Assembly (NCBI GenBank): GCA_022495995.1
Contig: JAFEMH010002095.1
Coordinates: 186,001 to 250,000, forward strand
Direction of reading: 5' to 3'
DNA from: Adenophora triphylla var. japonica
Lineage: Eukaryota > Streptophyta > Magnoliopsida > Asterales > Campanulaceae
Length of the DNA: 64,000 nucleotides
Below the pieces are notes generated by a model, which searched no databases, was not told the DNA's origin, and saw nothing but the letters and a program-made list of their open reading frames with translations. Shown here piece after piece: positions 47,385 through 59,750 of this stretch. Each line of letters begins with the position of its first letter. Within the stretch, counting starts at the first letter, position 1. The position numbers were made by a program, and so were the translations under genes.

Positions 47385-47935
47385 GATGTTATTGGGGTTC
47401 ATACTTACTCGTGATTGTCGAATGTTACTAGATAATGATGTTCAGTTTAAATTGTACAAGTATACAATATGACCAGGAATAGATTTGGAGATGGAGAGAT
47501 ACTCGGATGATGTTTGTAGAAGTAGTGTGTGATTGTGTGTGGGTAGGTGGGTTGGGTTGGGTTGGGGGAGGGTAAGAAGGAGGGGTGGTAGTGAGGATAT
47601 TTGGTCTTTTGGTTAATTGTGGTGTGAGTAAAGTGGAACGTTTATAATGATGTATTGAAAGAGAGACGGAGAGAGTGAGCAAATTGATATTTATTGGCAT
47701 ATGGGAAGGCATATGAAATTCATATCTCCTGTGCTATGGATACAATTAGAAGTTTGAAATTGTGGAATTTTTGATAATTGAAACTATCATTAATTTCTAC
47801 TATTTTGTATTAACTCTATCTTGTATCCATCAATCCTATGGTAAGCAGGATCTGGCACCTCCCCTGTTTGTGTGGGTACAAGAAGGGTGTGTGGAAGCAC
47901 ACTGTTGAATTTGGATGAGCAAGAGGCACACATTT

Positions 47936-48245
47936 AAGGATGATACTAGGTAGTGGTCAGGAAACAAGTTTTCCTAAGAGGGGGGGGGGGCATGTATACC
48001 TGAAAACTAATTTACAGAAAGAAAAGATGCACACGTCAGCTCTTCAGTTGGGTGGATTTTTTGATACGTTTTAGACATGGTTGAGAGGTTCAACTATAAG
48101 GATGATGCAAGGTAATGGTCAAGAAACAATATTTTATAATAAATCTTTGCATGCGCGAGATGTAATTATTTACATACAAAAAAGATTTACCCTTCAGCTC
48201 TATGGTTGGCTGGATCCTTTTGATATATTTTTGAACATTACTGAA
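47936..48245. repeat. Diverged tandem duplication of about 155 bp
   Basis: AAGGATGATnCnAGGTAnTGG and CAGCTCT...GTTGG.TGGAT blocks recur in order at 47936-48080 and 48098-48245. The rest of 47400-49640 holds only short unsupported ORFs. Confidence 0.55.
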
Positions 48246-49656
48246 CAAATAAACCCTTGTCCCTAGCAACATTGGATGAGTTCCTAGCTAGTCTGCTGCA
48301 CCCGCAATCAGGTATAAACAAGTTCTTGTTCGGTCGCTATGGCCTTTGATGATCGATTTGAATATTATATGAACATGTCTGCTCTCCTTTTCCCTTTAAA
48401 TTGCTAATAACATTTTTCATAAAGAATGTCTTAATGAAAATATTGAAGGGATAGTCAAATGAAAACAAAACGAGGTGTATCCTAGTATGATATGATTTGT
48501 CTTTATTACGCTATTATAAATATGTAATTATTTTAATGATTGAAAATAATCATGAGTACATTAGTATATCTCTTTGGAAGTATGCATTTTTTAATTTATT
48601 TTTTTTGTCTTTCTTTCATAGTACAAATTTACCATTCTTATGGCAGACTCACAATGATAATCCAACCCTCTGCCCTTTAATAAATATCCATAACAAAACC
48701 ACCAAAAATTACCTCCCTAAGGAAACATTCAGCCACGCAAGCCCTATGCCCTGTCCCTCAATGCTGTATATGATGTCTATTAAATTTGTACTTCATTTCA
48801 TCATTTATTTAATTGGATCGAAATCAAATACTAGATTTGTGTGGTACATCATGAATCATCCATGTACCAGATCTGGGTATAACTCGTCCTCTTCATCTTC
48901 CTTGGCGATGAAAAGAGCAGTCACCATGGTCGACTTGCTGCGTGAAGCACATTATTTGTGGTTAGGCTGCTATAGAGTAAATAGAGGGGAAATTATTTGT
49001 CGTTGGGTTGTGTGTTGCAATTATTTCAATCACACACAAAACAGCAACTGTTATCTGTTGGTAATGCATCAGATTAGGTGGGGGCAATAGTAATGGCGAT
49101 GTTGAGGTGTTACCAGTGAGTGGAGTTTGGCCTCACCACAGCAGCGCCATGGGAGAGTCTTACTCGTTGGCAGTTGGGTAGTAGAGTAGGTCAAAAAAGG
49201 ATTTTGGAAATCAGAGTTATTTGGTCTTCACAAATTTGGCAGAAGGGTCGGTTGGTCTTAAAAATAAGACATAAATATGTGTATGATTTATTTTTTATTG
49301 CTGAAAGAGTTGTTCATCGTACTTCAATTTGATAGACATCTTAATTATCCCAGTATAAGATAAGGGAATTGTCCAAGACATATGTTTGAAGAGTTCTATT
49401 TTAGTTTTGGGTTCCTAAAATGTTTATGGTCTGAGATATTGTTTTTTCGAATATGATTCTAACACAAAACCATTTATTACAAAGCCAAGTGTCCCCTTAG
49501 AAGAGGCATACAAAATCCTTACTTGATCATATACAATTTGGATGATTAAAACTAATTTGGTGCTAACGAAATACTAAAATGAAATGAAAGGTCCAGCATG
49601 CCTGTCTCCAACCCCAGTCCCTCAATCAAAGTTTCTTATAAAAAACAATTGTATGC

Positions 49657-49660
<4 letters not shown>

Positions 49661-49697
<37 letters not shown>
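49661..49697. repeat. (AT)n microsatellite
   Basis: About 18 AT units in the WRKY leader intron. Confidence 0.95.
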
Positions 49698-49699
<2 letters not shown>

Positions 49700-50541
49700 A
49701 TTCATAAAACGTGACTTTTTTTGGGACATGGGAGTAATATTATTATTTCATGTGTTGAAAGGTGTGAGAATTGATTATTGGTGGGTGCACTTAAAAATGG
49801 ACCGGTTGCCAACCTAGTTTTTCTGACAGCCTGTTTTACCATTCAATACATTGTGGCGGCCCAAATTCCCTCCGAGTCAAGCGTGATAACCTACACCTTC
49901 ACTTATAAAGCCTAGTTCAGTATAAAGTTTCTTAATTTCATTAGGATTATTGAAGATTGTTAGTAGTTAAAGCTGATCTTGTTTTGTTCATACTATTAGC
50001 AAAACATCAGTATCCAAGATTTCTGGAGTAAGTGAACAGAAGTTCGAGTATTTGAACTTACTAAGAAAGAAAATCAAAGGCGGTGTGTTAACTTAAGCAA
50101 ACTTTGCAGAGTGTCTAATGGATACTCATATTTCAAGTATTTTTTTCCATCTATTTCATATGTACATAGAAAAGTAACACATGCTTATTTTGAAAATATA
50201 TTTATGTTCATTTTCAAGGAAATGAATTAGAAAGTGCATTGAAATATAGGGAGGTCTTTGTGCAAATTGCTAACAGAAAACAGGAACATTTAACTTGGAA
50301 GTTGTCATCTCTGAAGTTACTGTGCACAATGTCTTGATCAGTACTACAATTGGTTATGTTTTGAGTAATATGGTTATTCTTGCCTGTCGTATGCTTAAAA
50401 GGGGATAGCCTTAATTTTGTAAAGCAACAACCTCGCAGAGTTTGGAACAATTAATCGAACTATGCAAGGACACAGTGAGCAGCTTCACTACCGAGTAACT
50501 TTCAGATGTTGAATTTTAATTTCGTGATCTTCTTGCTTCAG

Positions 50542-50689
50542 GTTTCTGAATATCTGACAACAGCAACGTGGGGGATATTGATGTCTGAAGTTAGTTCAAC
50601 TTTCACGCTCTGTATGTTTGGCCGAGTTTAACATGTGATGGGACTGAGATGAACTGAGTCTGTCTGTTTGTGTTCAAGACTAGTTTAAC
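50542..50689 (+). promoter_or_regulatory. WRKY leader exon with four upstream ORFs
   Basis: After the CTTGCTTCAG acceptor the leader contains four ATGs before the main start. A 16-codon uORF spans 50581-50631. A minimal start-stop ATGTGA follows at 50633-50638. A 4-codon uORF spans 50638-50652 and a 2-codon uORF 50649-50657. Such uORFs usually lower translation of the main ORF. Confidence 0.6.
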
Positions 50690-52207
50690 ATGGTTACTTC
50701 AGCACCAGATGTGTCAACTGAAATTCCGTCTGATAAAGTGCAGCAGGGAGAGCTGTCTGATAATTTACCTAATAAGGACTTGGCTGAAGTACAGCAGAGA
50801 AGGAGCTCGAATATGGGTCCACCTGCATCACAATTAAGCCAAGATGAGAGTAAACTTACTATGGTGGTAGAGAGGGTGTCTATTAGCTCCCAGTTGGAGA
50901 AGGGTCCTGAAAACGAAAACCATTCATTACAATGCAATCAAGAAACAGTCCCCGAGTCTGTAATACCAAAGGAGGAGATTGATAATCTGCATCAAAGAAC
51001 AAGGCATGATTGTGGCGTGCATACATTACAGCAGTCCAATCAAGAGGGAGACCTTGTGCTTGTAAAATCTGCGAATGAGTTAGATGATTTGCACGAAAGA
51101 CAGAGCCCTGATACTGGGATCCGTTCATTAAACTCGAGTGTGGAGGTTAAAACGTTCTCTGTAGTACCCGAAAAGGAGTCATACACATTGCATAAAATTC
51201 ATGATGGTTCACAATCTTACCAAAATAAATTCACTCTGTCTGTTAAACCTGAGAAAGTGCTGGACAAGTTACCACTTAGACGCAACCCTGATGGAGTTCA
51301 AGTAGCACAGCAGTCTGATCAAGGGGGAGTTAATTTGTCTAGGATACCTGAAAAACCCTTGGAAGATGGATATAACTGGCGAAAATACGGTCAAAAGTTA
51401 GTTCGAGGAAATACATTCATTCGGAGCTATTACAAATGTACATTCTCTGATTGCCGAGCTAGAAAGCAAGTGGAGCGATCCCATGATGGGCCTATTACAG
51501 AGATTAATTACTTATGGAAGCATGAACATCCTAAGCCTGTTAATACACTTCTCAAAGGCACTGCCTTTGCTATGCCTATTCAAGCAAGAAAACCTGATGA
51601 GCAGCCCTCTTCGACAATATCTGAAGGTAAGCAATTAAAGTGATTGCTGTCTTTTTATTTATTTCAACTTTTGAATAGCTTTATTTAGTTGTTTTTCTGC
51701 TATCTGAAGATGAATCATCTGTCCATGGAGAGACATCTCAATCCACTGAGACAATAGAGGCTTCTCAGCTTGCAATTGTTCCGGCAAGTAGTCAGATTGT
51801 GGAGGTTGCAGTTTCACAGTCAAGTGAAGTCAAAAGTGAGGTTAATAATGATGGTGACCGGGACTCAAAGAGACAGTATGCCTAACTGCCTATTCACACA
51901 CACACACACACATATATTATTGTATCTACGTGTTTCCATGGGCTAATCTCATGTTTAATTGGTTTAAAATACCTGCACAGGAAGAAAGAGGTTCCCATTG
52001 TCAGTGATACCATCGTGACTAAGACAAATTGTGAACCAAGAGTAGTTGTTCAGACTACAAGTGTTGTTGATATTGTGAATGATGGCTACCGCTGGCGCAA
52101 ATATGGGCAGAAATTAGTAAAAGGCAATTCAAATCCAAGGTGCGCACACAAGTCTTTGTGGGCTTTTATTGTGCAAAGGTTTCTTCTTTTCGATACGTGT
52201 ATCTGAT

Positions 52208-52242
<35 letters not shown>

Positions 52243-53085
52243 ATCTGTGGTTGAATATTTGCACCTAATATTCATTATATCAAGAGAAAAAGAAAGCACA
52301 CTTGGGCAAATAAACTAATCATGGCAAGTCCTGCTATTTATGGCTTGGCATCATCAACCCTTAGTTTTTCACTTTGAATTTTGGTTGAAGTTCGTACTAC
52401 TTGAGTTAAAACCAGACTCAACATCAAAAGTTACATCTCTGGTGCAAAACGCCTAGCTCCTTTGCACCATCTACTTTTCAGTAATGGGACTATGAGAGGT
52501 CTGACAGAACTGAGAATTTCTGAATCATTTGGTAGACTTTGCTACATTTAAGATTACTTTATTATTCAAATACAGTTGACAGCCTTAAAACTGTTAAAAG
52601 TAAAGTTTTTTGAATGCGAGCGTTTCATCCAAACCATTGGATTATTCAATCCTTTTTCACCTTTTTTTTTTTAAATATCTCTGCATGAATGCTACTGTAG
52701 TTTAGTTATCGTTGATCCTTATGGTACAATTTTGGATTATCATAGTGGAATCCAACCCTTGAGTTACTCCACTTATGCAATTCTACATTTATGGACACTT
52801 TTTTTTTATTTGTGCAGGAGTTACTATCGGTGCTCGAGTACCGGGTGTCCAGTTAAGAAGCACGTTGAGCGAGCAGCCCATGACCCCAAAGTGGTTATTA
52901 CGACTTACGAGGGACAACATGACCATGGTATTCCTGGGGGTAGTAGGACGGTAACCCATAACACAGATGCCAGCACAACAGCCCAAAACGGTGGTGAATC
53001 AAACGAAGCAGTTGGCATTGATGTGGTTGTTCATGCAAGAAACAACAGCTGTAGCTCAGAACTAACATACAGAAGCACGTCATGA
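50690..53085 (+). CDS. Group I WRKY transcription factor
   Basis: Coding exons 50690-51626, 51710-51875, 51981-52139 and 52818-53085 join in frame to 1530 nt (509 residues); all introns are GT-AG. The N-terminal WRKY domain (about residues 221-282) has WRKYGQK and a C-X4-C ... H-X-H finger (CTFSDC ... HEH). The C-terminal domain has [20 protein letters not shown], then [20 protein letters not shown] and HDH. The intron inside the second domain, after NPR, is the conserved plant WRKY intron. Two domains place it in group I, nearest to WRKY1/ZAP1-type proteins by its [20 protein letters not shown] block. It would bind W-box (TTGAC) promoters in the nucleus. The first 200 residues are acidic, Ser/Gln-rich and probably disordered. 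It appears intact. Confidence 0.93.
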
Positions 53086-53159
53086 CGACACTGATTGACC
53101 TTAGATCAGGGCCTTGATTGTTTTTAAGCATATTTTTCTTTTAATTTTCCCTTTTTATT

Positions 53160-53300
53160 GGGAACTGTGTAAGCGTAATCAATTACACAGCTTGTTATTA
53201 GTCTATTTAAACAATGTATGTAATTGTGGAATTAAAGCAAAGGCGAAGACACCTGTATGTATTGGTTGTAAAAATTATTTGAGCTAGCTATATAGAACAA
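53160..53300 (+). terminator. Probable 3' UTR and polyadenylation region of the WRKY gene
   Basis: It lies downstream of the stop, with TTGT-rich stretches and AATAAA at 53300-53305 (ACAATAAACTTT). The exact end is unknown. Confidence 0.4.
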
Positions 53301-53305
53301 TAAAC

Positions 53306-53997
53306 TTTATCTAATATGTCTCCTATTTCTGTACTCCCCTATTCTTGCTTCAGGTATTAATTTTTGTATGTGACGACAGACGAGTGGCGACCTTTTAATG
53401 TTGGAGGCCTTTCCAACGTTGGGTTCAACACGGACGGACGCTGTTGTCCATTAAAATGGCTCCCGAGAAGCATACAAGCAAACAAAGGTAATTTGGTTTG
53501 ATGCTTAATGTTGGTATGGTGGAGGTCAAGAAAACAATGTTGTTGTGCTCAGTAATTGTTGGACTAGTTTGGGGAGGACATGATATACTGTTGATATTTA
53601 AAATGAGGGGACATATTGAACCATTTTCTTAATAAGGCGGCTGGTGCTGGTGGCCTTGGACTTGGACCACCGTCCATTCTTTTGATTTGGACGGACCTTT
53701 CCCAATGTAAATGTTTTGTCACTTCAGCTCTGTTTGAATTTTTGGTCGTGTTCTCACTTTCATTACTCACTCACACATTCTCTCAACTTAACATGATCTT
53801 TAAATTTTAGTCTACCTTTATTTATTATGAGAAGGAGACAGTAGTTTTTTTTTTTTAATAGTAATATATTATCTGTTTTTCACTTACTTTTTCAAACAAT
53901 CGTTGCAAAACCGCGAATAAAACCTTAAAAAGAAAAGAACCCCCTAATCTACACCGGTCTCATCCTCTTTAGGGAATGGAATTGGTGCAGTTAAAGT
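53306..53997. other. Intergenic between WRKY and GRAS genes
   Basis: Nothing is recognised beyond a poly-T run at 53847-53856. Confidence 0.4.
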
Positions 53998-54723
53998 TAG
54001 GGGTGTAAGTGATTCGGTTTAAACTGCGGTTTGTAATCGAACTAAATCAAATCACGCGATTTAGTTCGATTTTCAATCAATAGTGATTTGGTTCGGTTCA
54101 AAAAATTATCAAATCGTGTGGTTTGATTTGGTCTGCGGTCTGCATCCACAAACCACGGTTCGAGACTACGAGATCGAACTGATAAAACAAACCACCAAAC
54201 CGTTAAATATTAACCGTAGATATAAATATCTTTCGTTTTCACATCAAATTTAGATTTGAAAACCCCTAATTCTATTCTTGGGTTTTAGCTCATAACCCTT
54301 TTTTCTTTTGGTTAATATTCCTGTAATAATGTTAATTCACTTTTTAACACATACCATTACAAGTACTCAAATGACATGTTGTTATCATAAACATTGAAGA
54401 ACAATTTCATTTAAATTTTGAATATTTTCTGTATGATATGTCTGAAAAATTCAAACAAACATGACAATGAATTGTATAGTATGAACCATGTTCTAATTAA
54501 TGGTTTAATCCGTGTTCTATTTCATGGTTTGAACTGTGGTTTAAACCGCGATTTGGAGCGTAAAATCAAACCACGGTTCAAACCAAACAGAACCAAACCA
54601 TGGTGGTTTGGTTCGGTTCAAACTTGAAAATTTTTATTGTTCGATTCGGTTTGAGATTTTTCCAAACCGATTACTAGTGGTTTGGTCCGTAAATTTGCCT
54701 AAACTGAACCATTTACACACCTA
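53998..54723. mobile_element. Non-autonomous hAT-like element with internal GGTTTGAACC-type repeats
   Basis: The ends are TAGGGGTGTAAGTG and, inverted, TAGGTGTGTAAATGG, typical of plant hAT elements. GTGCAGTT to the left and GTGCACTT to the right resemble a worn 8-bp duplication, although a few bases separate the left one from the end. The interior repeats GGTTTGAACCG, CGGTTCAAAC and GTTCGGTT-like motifs in both orientations. No transposase. Confidence 0.7.
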
Positions 54724-55134
54724 GGTGCACTTCTACTGCACATCAGTCCGGTGCAAGTTGTCTCTGTTGGGAGTGGGAGTCAGAGAAAAAGACGATTATA
54801 TCCTTGATGAAATGAAGTAATCTAGTCCCCTCTATATCCGCTCCAAATCCAGGTACTGACAAAAACATAGTCTGGATTAGATGACCTTCATTTCATGGCT
54901 AACAGTTAAATCATCTAAACGTATCGCACTAATGGCAATAAGCTGTCAATATGCACAAACATTTCTTCTGAATCTTGGCTGAATAAGGCCTAAATTTGAG
55001 TCAAGAAAGATAAGTTTGATTTATATAGCGATTTTTCACATTACAAACTAGTTGTTGCTAAGAAAGAAAGGAAAAACTAACTGAACTTACAGTCCCAGTT
55101 CCTGCAAGAAACAGTCAAGCTAAGAAGCCAGTCT
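54724..55134. other. Spacer and 3' UTR of the GRAS gene
   Basis: No other feature is recognised. Confidence 0.4.
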
Positions 55135-56655
55135 TCATTTCCAAGCACAAGAAGCAACCAAATCCCTCTTCATCCAGCCAAGATAAAGAGCCCCATCTCT
55201 TTCTTCAAGCCTATATCTATCAGAATACTTCTCCAGCAACGTTTTTATCGTCAAATTAACTAACGAACTTAACGGGTAAGGGGTAAAACCGGCCATTCTG
55301 AATCTTGCCTTCCATTTCCCTAGTAACTCATGCCTTTCCACCCTCTCATTCCCCTCGCATGCAATTATATTAACCAAATCTCTTGCCAAGCAATGCTGCT
55401 CAACGTTAATCCTTTCCTTGTGTTCACGTGAAAGTGTCGCATCAATTGAGTCAAACATAGCAGTATAGTAATCTAAGGCTTCGAGAAATCTTGGATAAAA
55501 AGCAGCTGTATTTGTGTTTGATTCTTGCTCGACTAGAGTTACCACCTTTGGATTCACGCTCTTGATGAGTCTCAATAGACGGTCACGATGATTTTGAGTG
55601 CTGACACTTTCATCTGGCATATGGTGTAAAACAAATGCGAAATTCACTGCTAATGCTTCGCCTGAACGGATATTTAGATGCTCGAGTTGAATGTCACAAC
55701 TAGGTGTTGTTGCTGTGTGAAACTCGAATGGCACCTTGAATGACTTTGCAAGCCTAGAAAGGCGCTGGCCTACTATGTGGAGCCCACCTCCTCGTGCATA
55801 TGCTGATGTGGAATCATCGATACCGGTAATACAGATATGGGGTGGCCCACCGGGCCTAGCTGCAAACGCTTGGATCAAAGGGACCCACTGACTCCCTTGA
55901 GAAATTTGGAAATCGATGATATGAACTCTATTTTCATCCTTCATTGCTTCTGCTATCGCGCCATTTGCAGACATATAACCGAACTTGAAATAAGGGCAAA
56001 CCTCATAAAGAATGTGCAAGTAAGAAGGAAGTTCATCACTTTCCGGTTCTTTGCATTTCAAAGCTTTGCAGATAGAGCTTCCAGAAGAGGTAAGTTTTGC
56101 AACAAGCCCTTCTAACATATACGCTCCTAACCGTTGGATTGGTTCACCTGAAACTGACACCATTTGGCGTAACTCAGCCATCAAACACTGTGCAGTCAAT
56201 CGATCATTGTTCAACACAGCTTTTGCACAGGCCATAAGCAACGTTTTCAAGTCCGGTTTTGGGACAGCCCCCATCATCATTTTCCAGCTATCTATCTCCG
56301 GTGAAGCAACTGTGAAAAGGTTACTTTCATCATAACTTTCAAGAACATCAGAATCGGGTCCCAGCATTGCAGTTTCCAACTCTCTCAGCTTGTGCCGAAA
56401 GTCAATCATGTCCTCAGTTACACAGGAACCACTTATTGGGGAGCCATAATTATTATCTAAGGATTCTGAGGGTGAGTTGTAGACGGTAAAACTACCACTG
56501 GCTGAGGATGACTCAAGGGTGCAGTATGGCTCATTCTTGATGAAGTATCCGCTTCTTTGGCCGATGTTGTAGTACGGGTTGTCTAAGGATTGAAACTGAG
56601 GCATGCAAAAGGCCTCGACTTCTTGCATTGACTGATAGAATAGGGCGTTTGACAT
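55135..56655 (-). CDS. GRAS-family transcriptional regulator, PAT1/SCL branch
   Basis: Intronless coding region of 506 residues from ATG 56655 (MSNALFYQSMQEVEAF). The frame is open farther upstream but has no ATG there. After a variable N-terminus and a GSCVTEDMIDFRHKLRELET block (PAT1-branch signature), the GRAS domain starts near residue 135. LHR I contains LLMACAKAVLNND, the VHIID motif is VHIIDFQISQGSQW, and LHR II, PFYRE (FYPRFLEALDYY) and the SAW end (WKARFRMAGFTPYPLS ... LYLGWMKRDLVASCAW) follow. PAT1-branch proteins act in phytochrome A and stress signalling in nucleus and cytoplasm. The domain is complete. SCL13, SCL21 or PAT1 as closest relative cannot be decided. Confidence 0.94.
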   Translation of the reverse strand: MSNALFYQSMQEVEAFCMPQFQSLDNPYYNIGQRSGYFIKNEPYCTLESSSASGSFTVYNSPSESLDNNYGSPISGSCVTEDMIDFRHKLRELETAMLGPDSDVLESYDESNLFTVASPEIDSWKMMMGAVPKPDLKTLLMACAKAVLNNDRLTAQCLMAELRQMVSVSGEPIQRLGAYMLEGLVAKLTSSGSSICKALKCKEPESDELPSYLHILYEVCPYFKFGYMSANGAIAEAMKDENRVHIIDFQISQGSQWVPLIQAFAARPGGPPHICITGIDDSTSAYARGGGLHIVGQRLSRLAKSFKVPFEFHTATTPSCDIQLEHLNIRSGEALAVNFAFVLHHMPDESVSTQNHRDRLLRLIKSVNPKVVTLVEQESNTNTAAFYPRFLEALDYYTAMFDSIDATLSREHKERINVEQHCLARDLVNIIACEGNERVERHELLGKWKARFRMAGFTPYPLSSLVNLTIKTLLEKYSDRYRLEERDGALYLGWMKRDLVASCAWK

Positions 56656-57817
56656 GACTGATCTTTCGTGTAGCAATGGCTAGTATTGAAGAATTAGTCC
56701 TCCCGGCCCCGTATATTACACAACATGGTAATTACAATCTGCACAAAGGTTAGGACACGATAATGAGAGCTTAGAAAAGAAAGGTATATTTATATATGGG
56801 ACAGCAGGCATGTTTAATATAGTTTTCAACCTCACTAGTTTTATGGTTAAGTTATCATTTTCAACGGCAACAAATCAGTTTACCATAATACAGAAGAACG
56901 CCCATGTTTTTTGGGCTAACAGAATGGAAGAAACGTATATACCTGTTTGTCAGCTCAATCAGTTATCTTGATTCAAATAAATGGTTTTCGTAAGTGCATA
57001 AAATGAACAGTGTAGCAATCTGAGATACGGGGTACAACAAAGGAAACATCTTCCTGATATTGGAAAAAGAAAAATCGTCCATGGCCAGAAACTTGACTAG
57101 ATAATATGTGATCTTCCTTGTATATACTCCCACTAATAACAGATATGAGATTTGGAGCCTTCATAGGAGTTTCTTGTTACTTCTTGAGTTTAAACTTGCC
57201 AGGCATTCCCTTTCTATCACACAAGCTTTCCACCCACATTATGAAAGTTCGGGAAAATATTAGGGACAAAGTCAATAAGTCAATTGGGTCAACGTCAAAT
57301 ATACCCTGGTGACTCAATATCTAATGCCTTAGAAATTTCCAGAACGAATAATCAGATCATATTCCTTGCATGAGTCACTACTAAGAGATTTTGCATCAAT
57401 AACCATGAACAACATCTTAAATTTGGGTGTCAAACTACATAGACTCCAACCCTCATCAAATTATGAAGCAAGTGCAAGGAATAAACAGAGAAACTCAAAC
57501 ATTTTAACCAAAACCCACAAAAAAGGAAAGAGAAAGAATCATATATTTGAAAACTGAAAAACAGATATACTGAAGCAATCTACGCATTGATCAAAAGAAT
57601 CAGAAATGTTAAAACCCAGTTATAGAGAGCAAAGGGATGAAAGAATTACTTTCAACCAGGGCATTGAAAGTTTAATACTCCCTCCATCCCAAAATGAATG
57701 ACCAAAACAAGTGCAAGTGGAGTGCTAATATTGTTTCCTTGAAACTCCTAAAGGACACATAAATGACATAATCCTAGTTGGTATGTATAGGCCATTTCAA
57801 CAATTGTCAAACTATTA

Positions 57818-57929
57818 CTCCCTCCGTCCCAAAATGATCTTTCTACTTTATGTTAACAACAAAAACCTAGTAGAAAGATCATTTCAACAACAAAAACCTA
57901 GTAGAAAGATCATTTCCGGACGGTGGGAG
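57818..57929. mobile_element. Short Stowaway-like MITE, 112 bp
   Basis: It starts CTCCCTCCGTCCCAAAATGA and ends CATTTCCGGACGGTGGGAG, flanked by TA. Inside, AACAACAAAAACCTAGTAGA is duplicated. A one-ended relative begins at 57676. Confidence 0.75.
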
Positions 57930-58498
57930 TATATTACGCCCATTTTGTGTCCCCTACCTAGCATTACTAATGTATTAATCTCCATTTACATGTTAATTTT
58001 TGCAAGTGGGATGATAAAAGAGAGAAATGATAACCTCATCAATTTCCCCAAATCCCACAAAACACAAAGAATCAAGATTAGTACAATTCTAGTACCACTA
58101 AACTATGTTGTTGTCCCGGAAATTATATGCTACAAATCCAACAATCCAAAAAAATAGCTAAACAAAATGAGGTATTAGAAAATCCCACCTTTGAAAGATC
58201 TAGCAAAAGGCCATTAGAGTAACCTGTTTAATCAACCAAGAAAGTTGAGCTCAATCTGCTCAAACTTCTCCAAACTGGGGCCCTGGAATTGATACCAAAC
58301 TTCGCAAATGATCAGAGGGGAGAAAAATTTGGAGGAAAGAAAGAAAACAGTGTCGAGATCACAGAAAGCGATAATGAAGATACAAAATAATAAATGAAAA
58401 ACCCAGTTCAAAATATCAAATCAGTCGTTAGTTCAACATACCCAGGAATTCACTTTCAACTTTACATTCCAAAACAGAGATTTTAGAGAGAGAAATTG

Positions 58499-58524
58499 AG
58501 CAGAGAGAGAGAGAGAGAGAGAGA
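58499..58524. repeat. (GA)n microsatellite
   Basis: GA dinucleotides (CT on the gene strand) in the probable first leader exon of the GRAS gene. Confidence 0.93.
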
Positions 58525-58619
58525 GGAGAGGAGTACTCTGTTGAATGAAGAGAAACTCATGACTATTTTTACTCCTAAAATAAGATTAGATTTTAAAAGA
58601 GGGGCTACAATTTATTTTT

Positions 58620-58693
58620 ATAACATTAAAGCCACTGATATTTTATTGCAACATTTATAACATTAAAGCCACTGATATTTTATTGCAACATTT
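58620..58693. repeat. Perfect 37-bp tandem duplication
   Basis: The unit begins ATAACATTAAAGCCACTGAT; copies lie at 58620-58656 and 58657-58693. Confidence 0.93.
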
Positions 58694-58699
58694 TTTTTT

Positions 58700-59559
58700 T
58701 TTTTTAAGATACCCAGCTTGTTTTTATTCTTTCTTTTTTTAGTTGAAAAGGGCTTAAAGAAGCCCTCCTAAATTTATTAAAATATGAAAATAAAGTGTGA
58801 CCGAAGATTAGACCAAATCAAATAAAAAGAAATAAAAAGGAAGACATAGAAATAAAACTATCCCCGGTATCTTCTATAGTCTCGATCTTTAGATTCAATT
58901 CAACCTTTAATTCGTTATTGTCATTTTTTTTAAACGATTTTAGTTATCAAAATAGTGATTGTCCTCCATTGGTGCCTATGATGATACATTTACACCTCGT
59001 ATCGTCCCTTTGTATTGGCGAGCCTCTTCATATGTAGACGGTGATACTTTAGAGAGTGATAGCCTTTAGGGGGTAAGAGTCACATTTTTCTCGGGTAATA
59101 ATAGTAACTAAAAGATTAGTTTGATACAAACTATTAAAATAGTTAAGGTCGAGACGACGAGCTTCGAAGTGACGTAAGGTATGACCTATTGAAACTTGAG
59201 CTTGACAAACTTTTTCCCGAATCAATTTTTTTCATTCTCTATCCAAGTTAGTTATAAAACAACGCAACTAATTTCAAATTTGTCGAAAAACACGTTTTCC
59301 ATTCATCTTCGTCAATTCGATTTCGAAATTGATTGTTGAGTCAATGATTAGGAGTCTTCGTCATCCTCCCGCATCTCGCAGTCACACCACATCAAGTTAT
59401 TTCATCATAATATTATAAATCATATTTTAATCATTCATTATGCCTAAGATTCGTCTAAACGCTAGGATCGGCTCGAACGTCAAGCGAAGATTTTAAAAAC
59501 CTTGCTTTACTACCCATTTTATGTTGTTTTTTTAATCTCGTGCAAAATAAATGAGACAA
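58700..59559. other. Intergenic, nothing recognised
   Basis: No coding, RNA or repeat signal is seen. Confidence 0.4.
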
Positions 59560-59562
59560 TTA

Positions 59563-59750
59563 GGCTCCGTTTGTTTGGGGGAAAATGTTTTTCGAAAAAT
59601 ATTTTTCTCATTTTTCGGTGTTTGTTTCGCATCAGAAAATGGGGAAAACTTCATTTTTATCTTATTTTCCGGAAAACATTTTCATTTTCCGAAAAACATT
59701 TTATCGAAAATCATTTTCTGAAAAATATTTTACGCTAAACAAACGGAGTC
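59563..59750. mobile_element. Tourist-like MITE, 188 bp
   Basis: GGCTCCGTTTGTTTG / TAAACAAACGGAGTC ends with the TTA duplication at 59560-59562 and 59751-59753. The interior is made of GAAAAT(G)TTTTTCGAAAAA palindromes. It is a compact relative of the 21663-25123 element. Confidence 0.88.

Larger units (their letters stand above)
56656..58545 (-). promoter_or_regulatory. GRAS gene leader with a probable 1.7-kb intron and a uORF
   Basis: On the minus strand CCTTTGTGCAG|ATTG gives an acceptor at 56739-56740. A CCTGG|GTATGT donor lies at 58447. The first exon would be about 58448-58545, next to a (GA)n run at 58499-58524. A 10-codon uORF (56694-56726) precedes the main ATG. Two small MITE-like elements lie in the intron. 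Confidence 0.5.

Noticed and set aside
48497..49332. Plus-strand ORFs of 197 and 70 codons in the WRKY leader intron
   Set aside because: No recognisable motif, AT-biased composition and no convincing splice partners. They are more likely chance frames, though a captured exon is not excluded.
56656..56676. GRAS start at 56676
   Set aside because: The codon there is TTG on the minus strand. The first in-frame ATG is at 56655.
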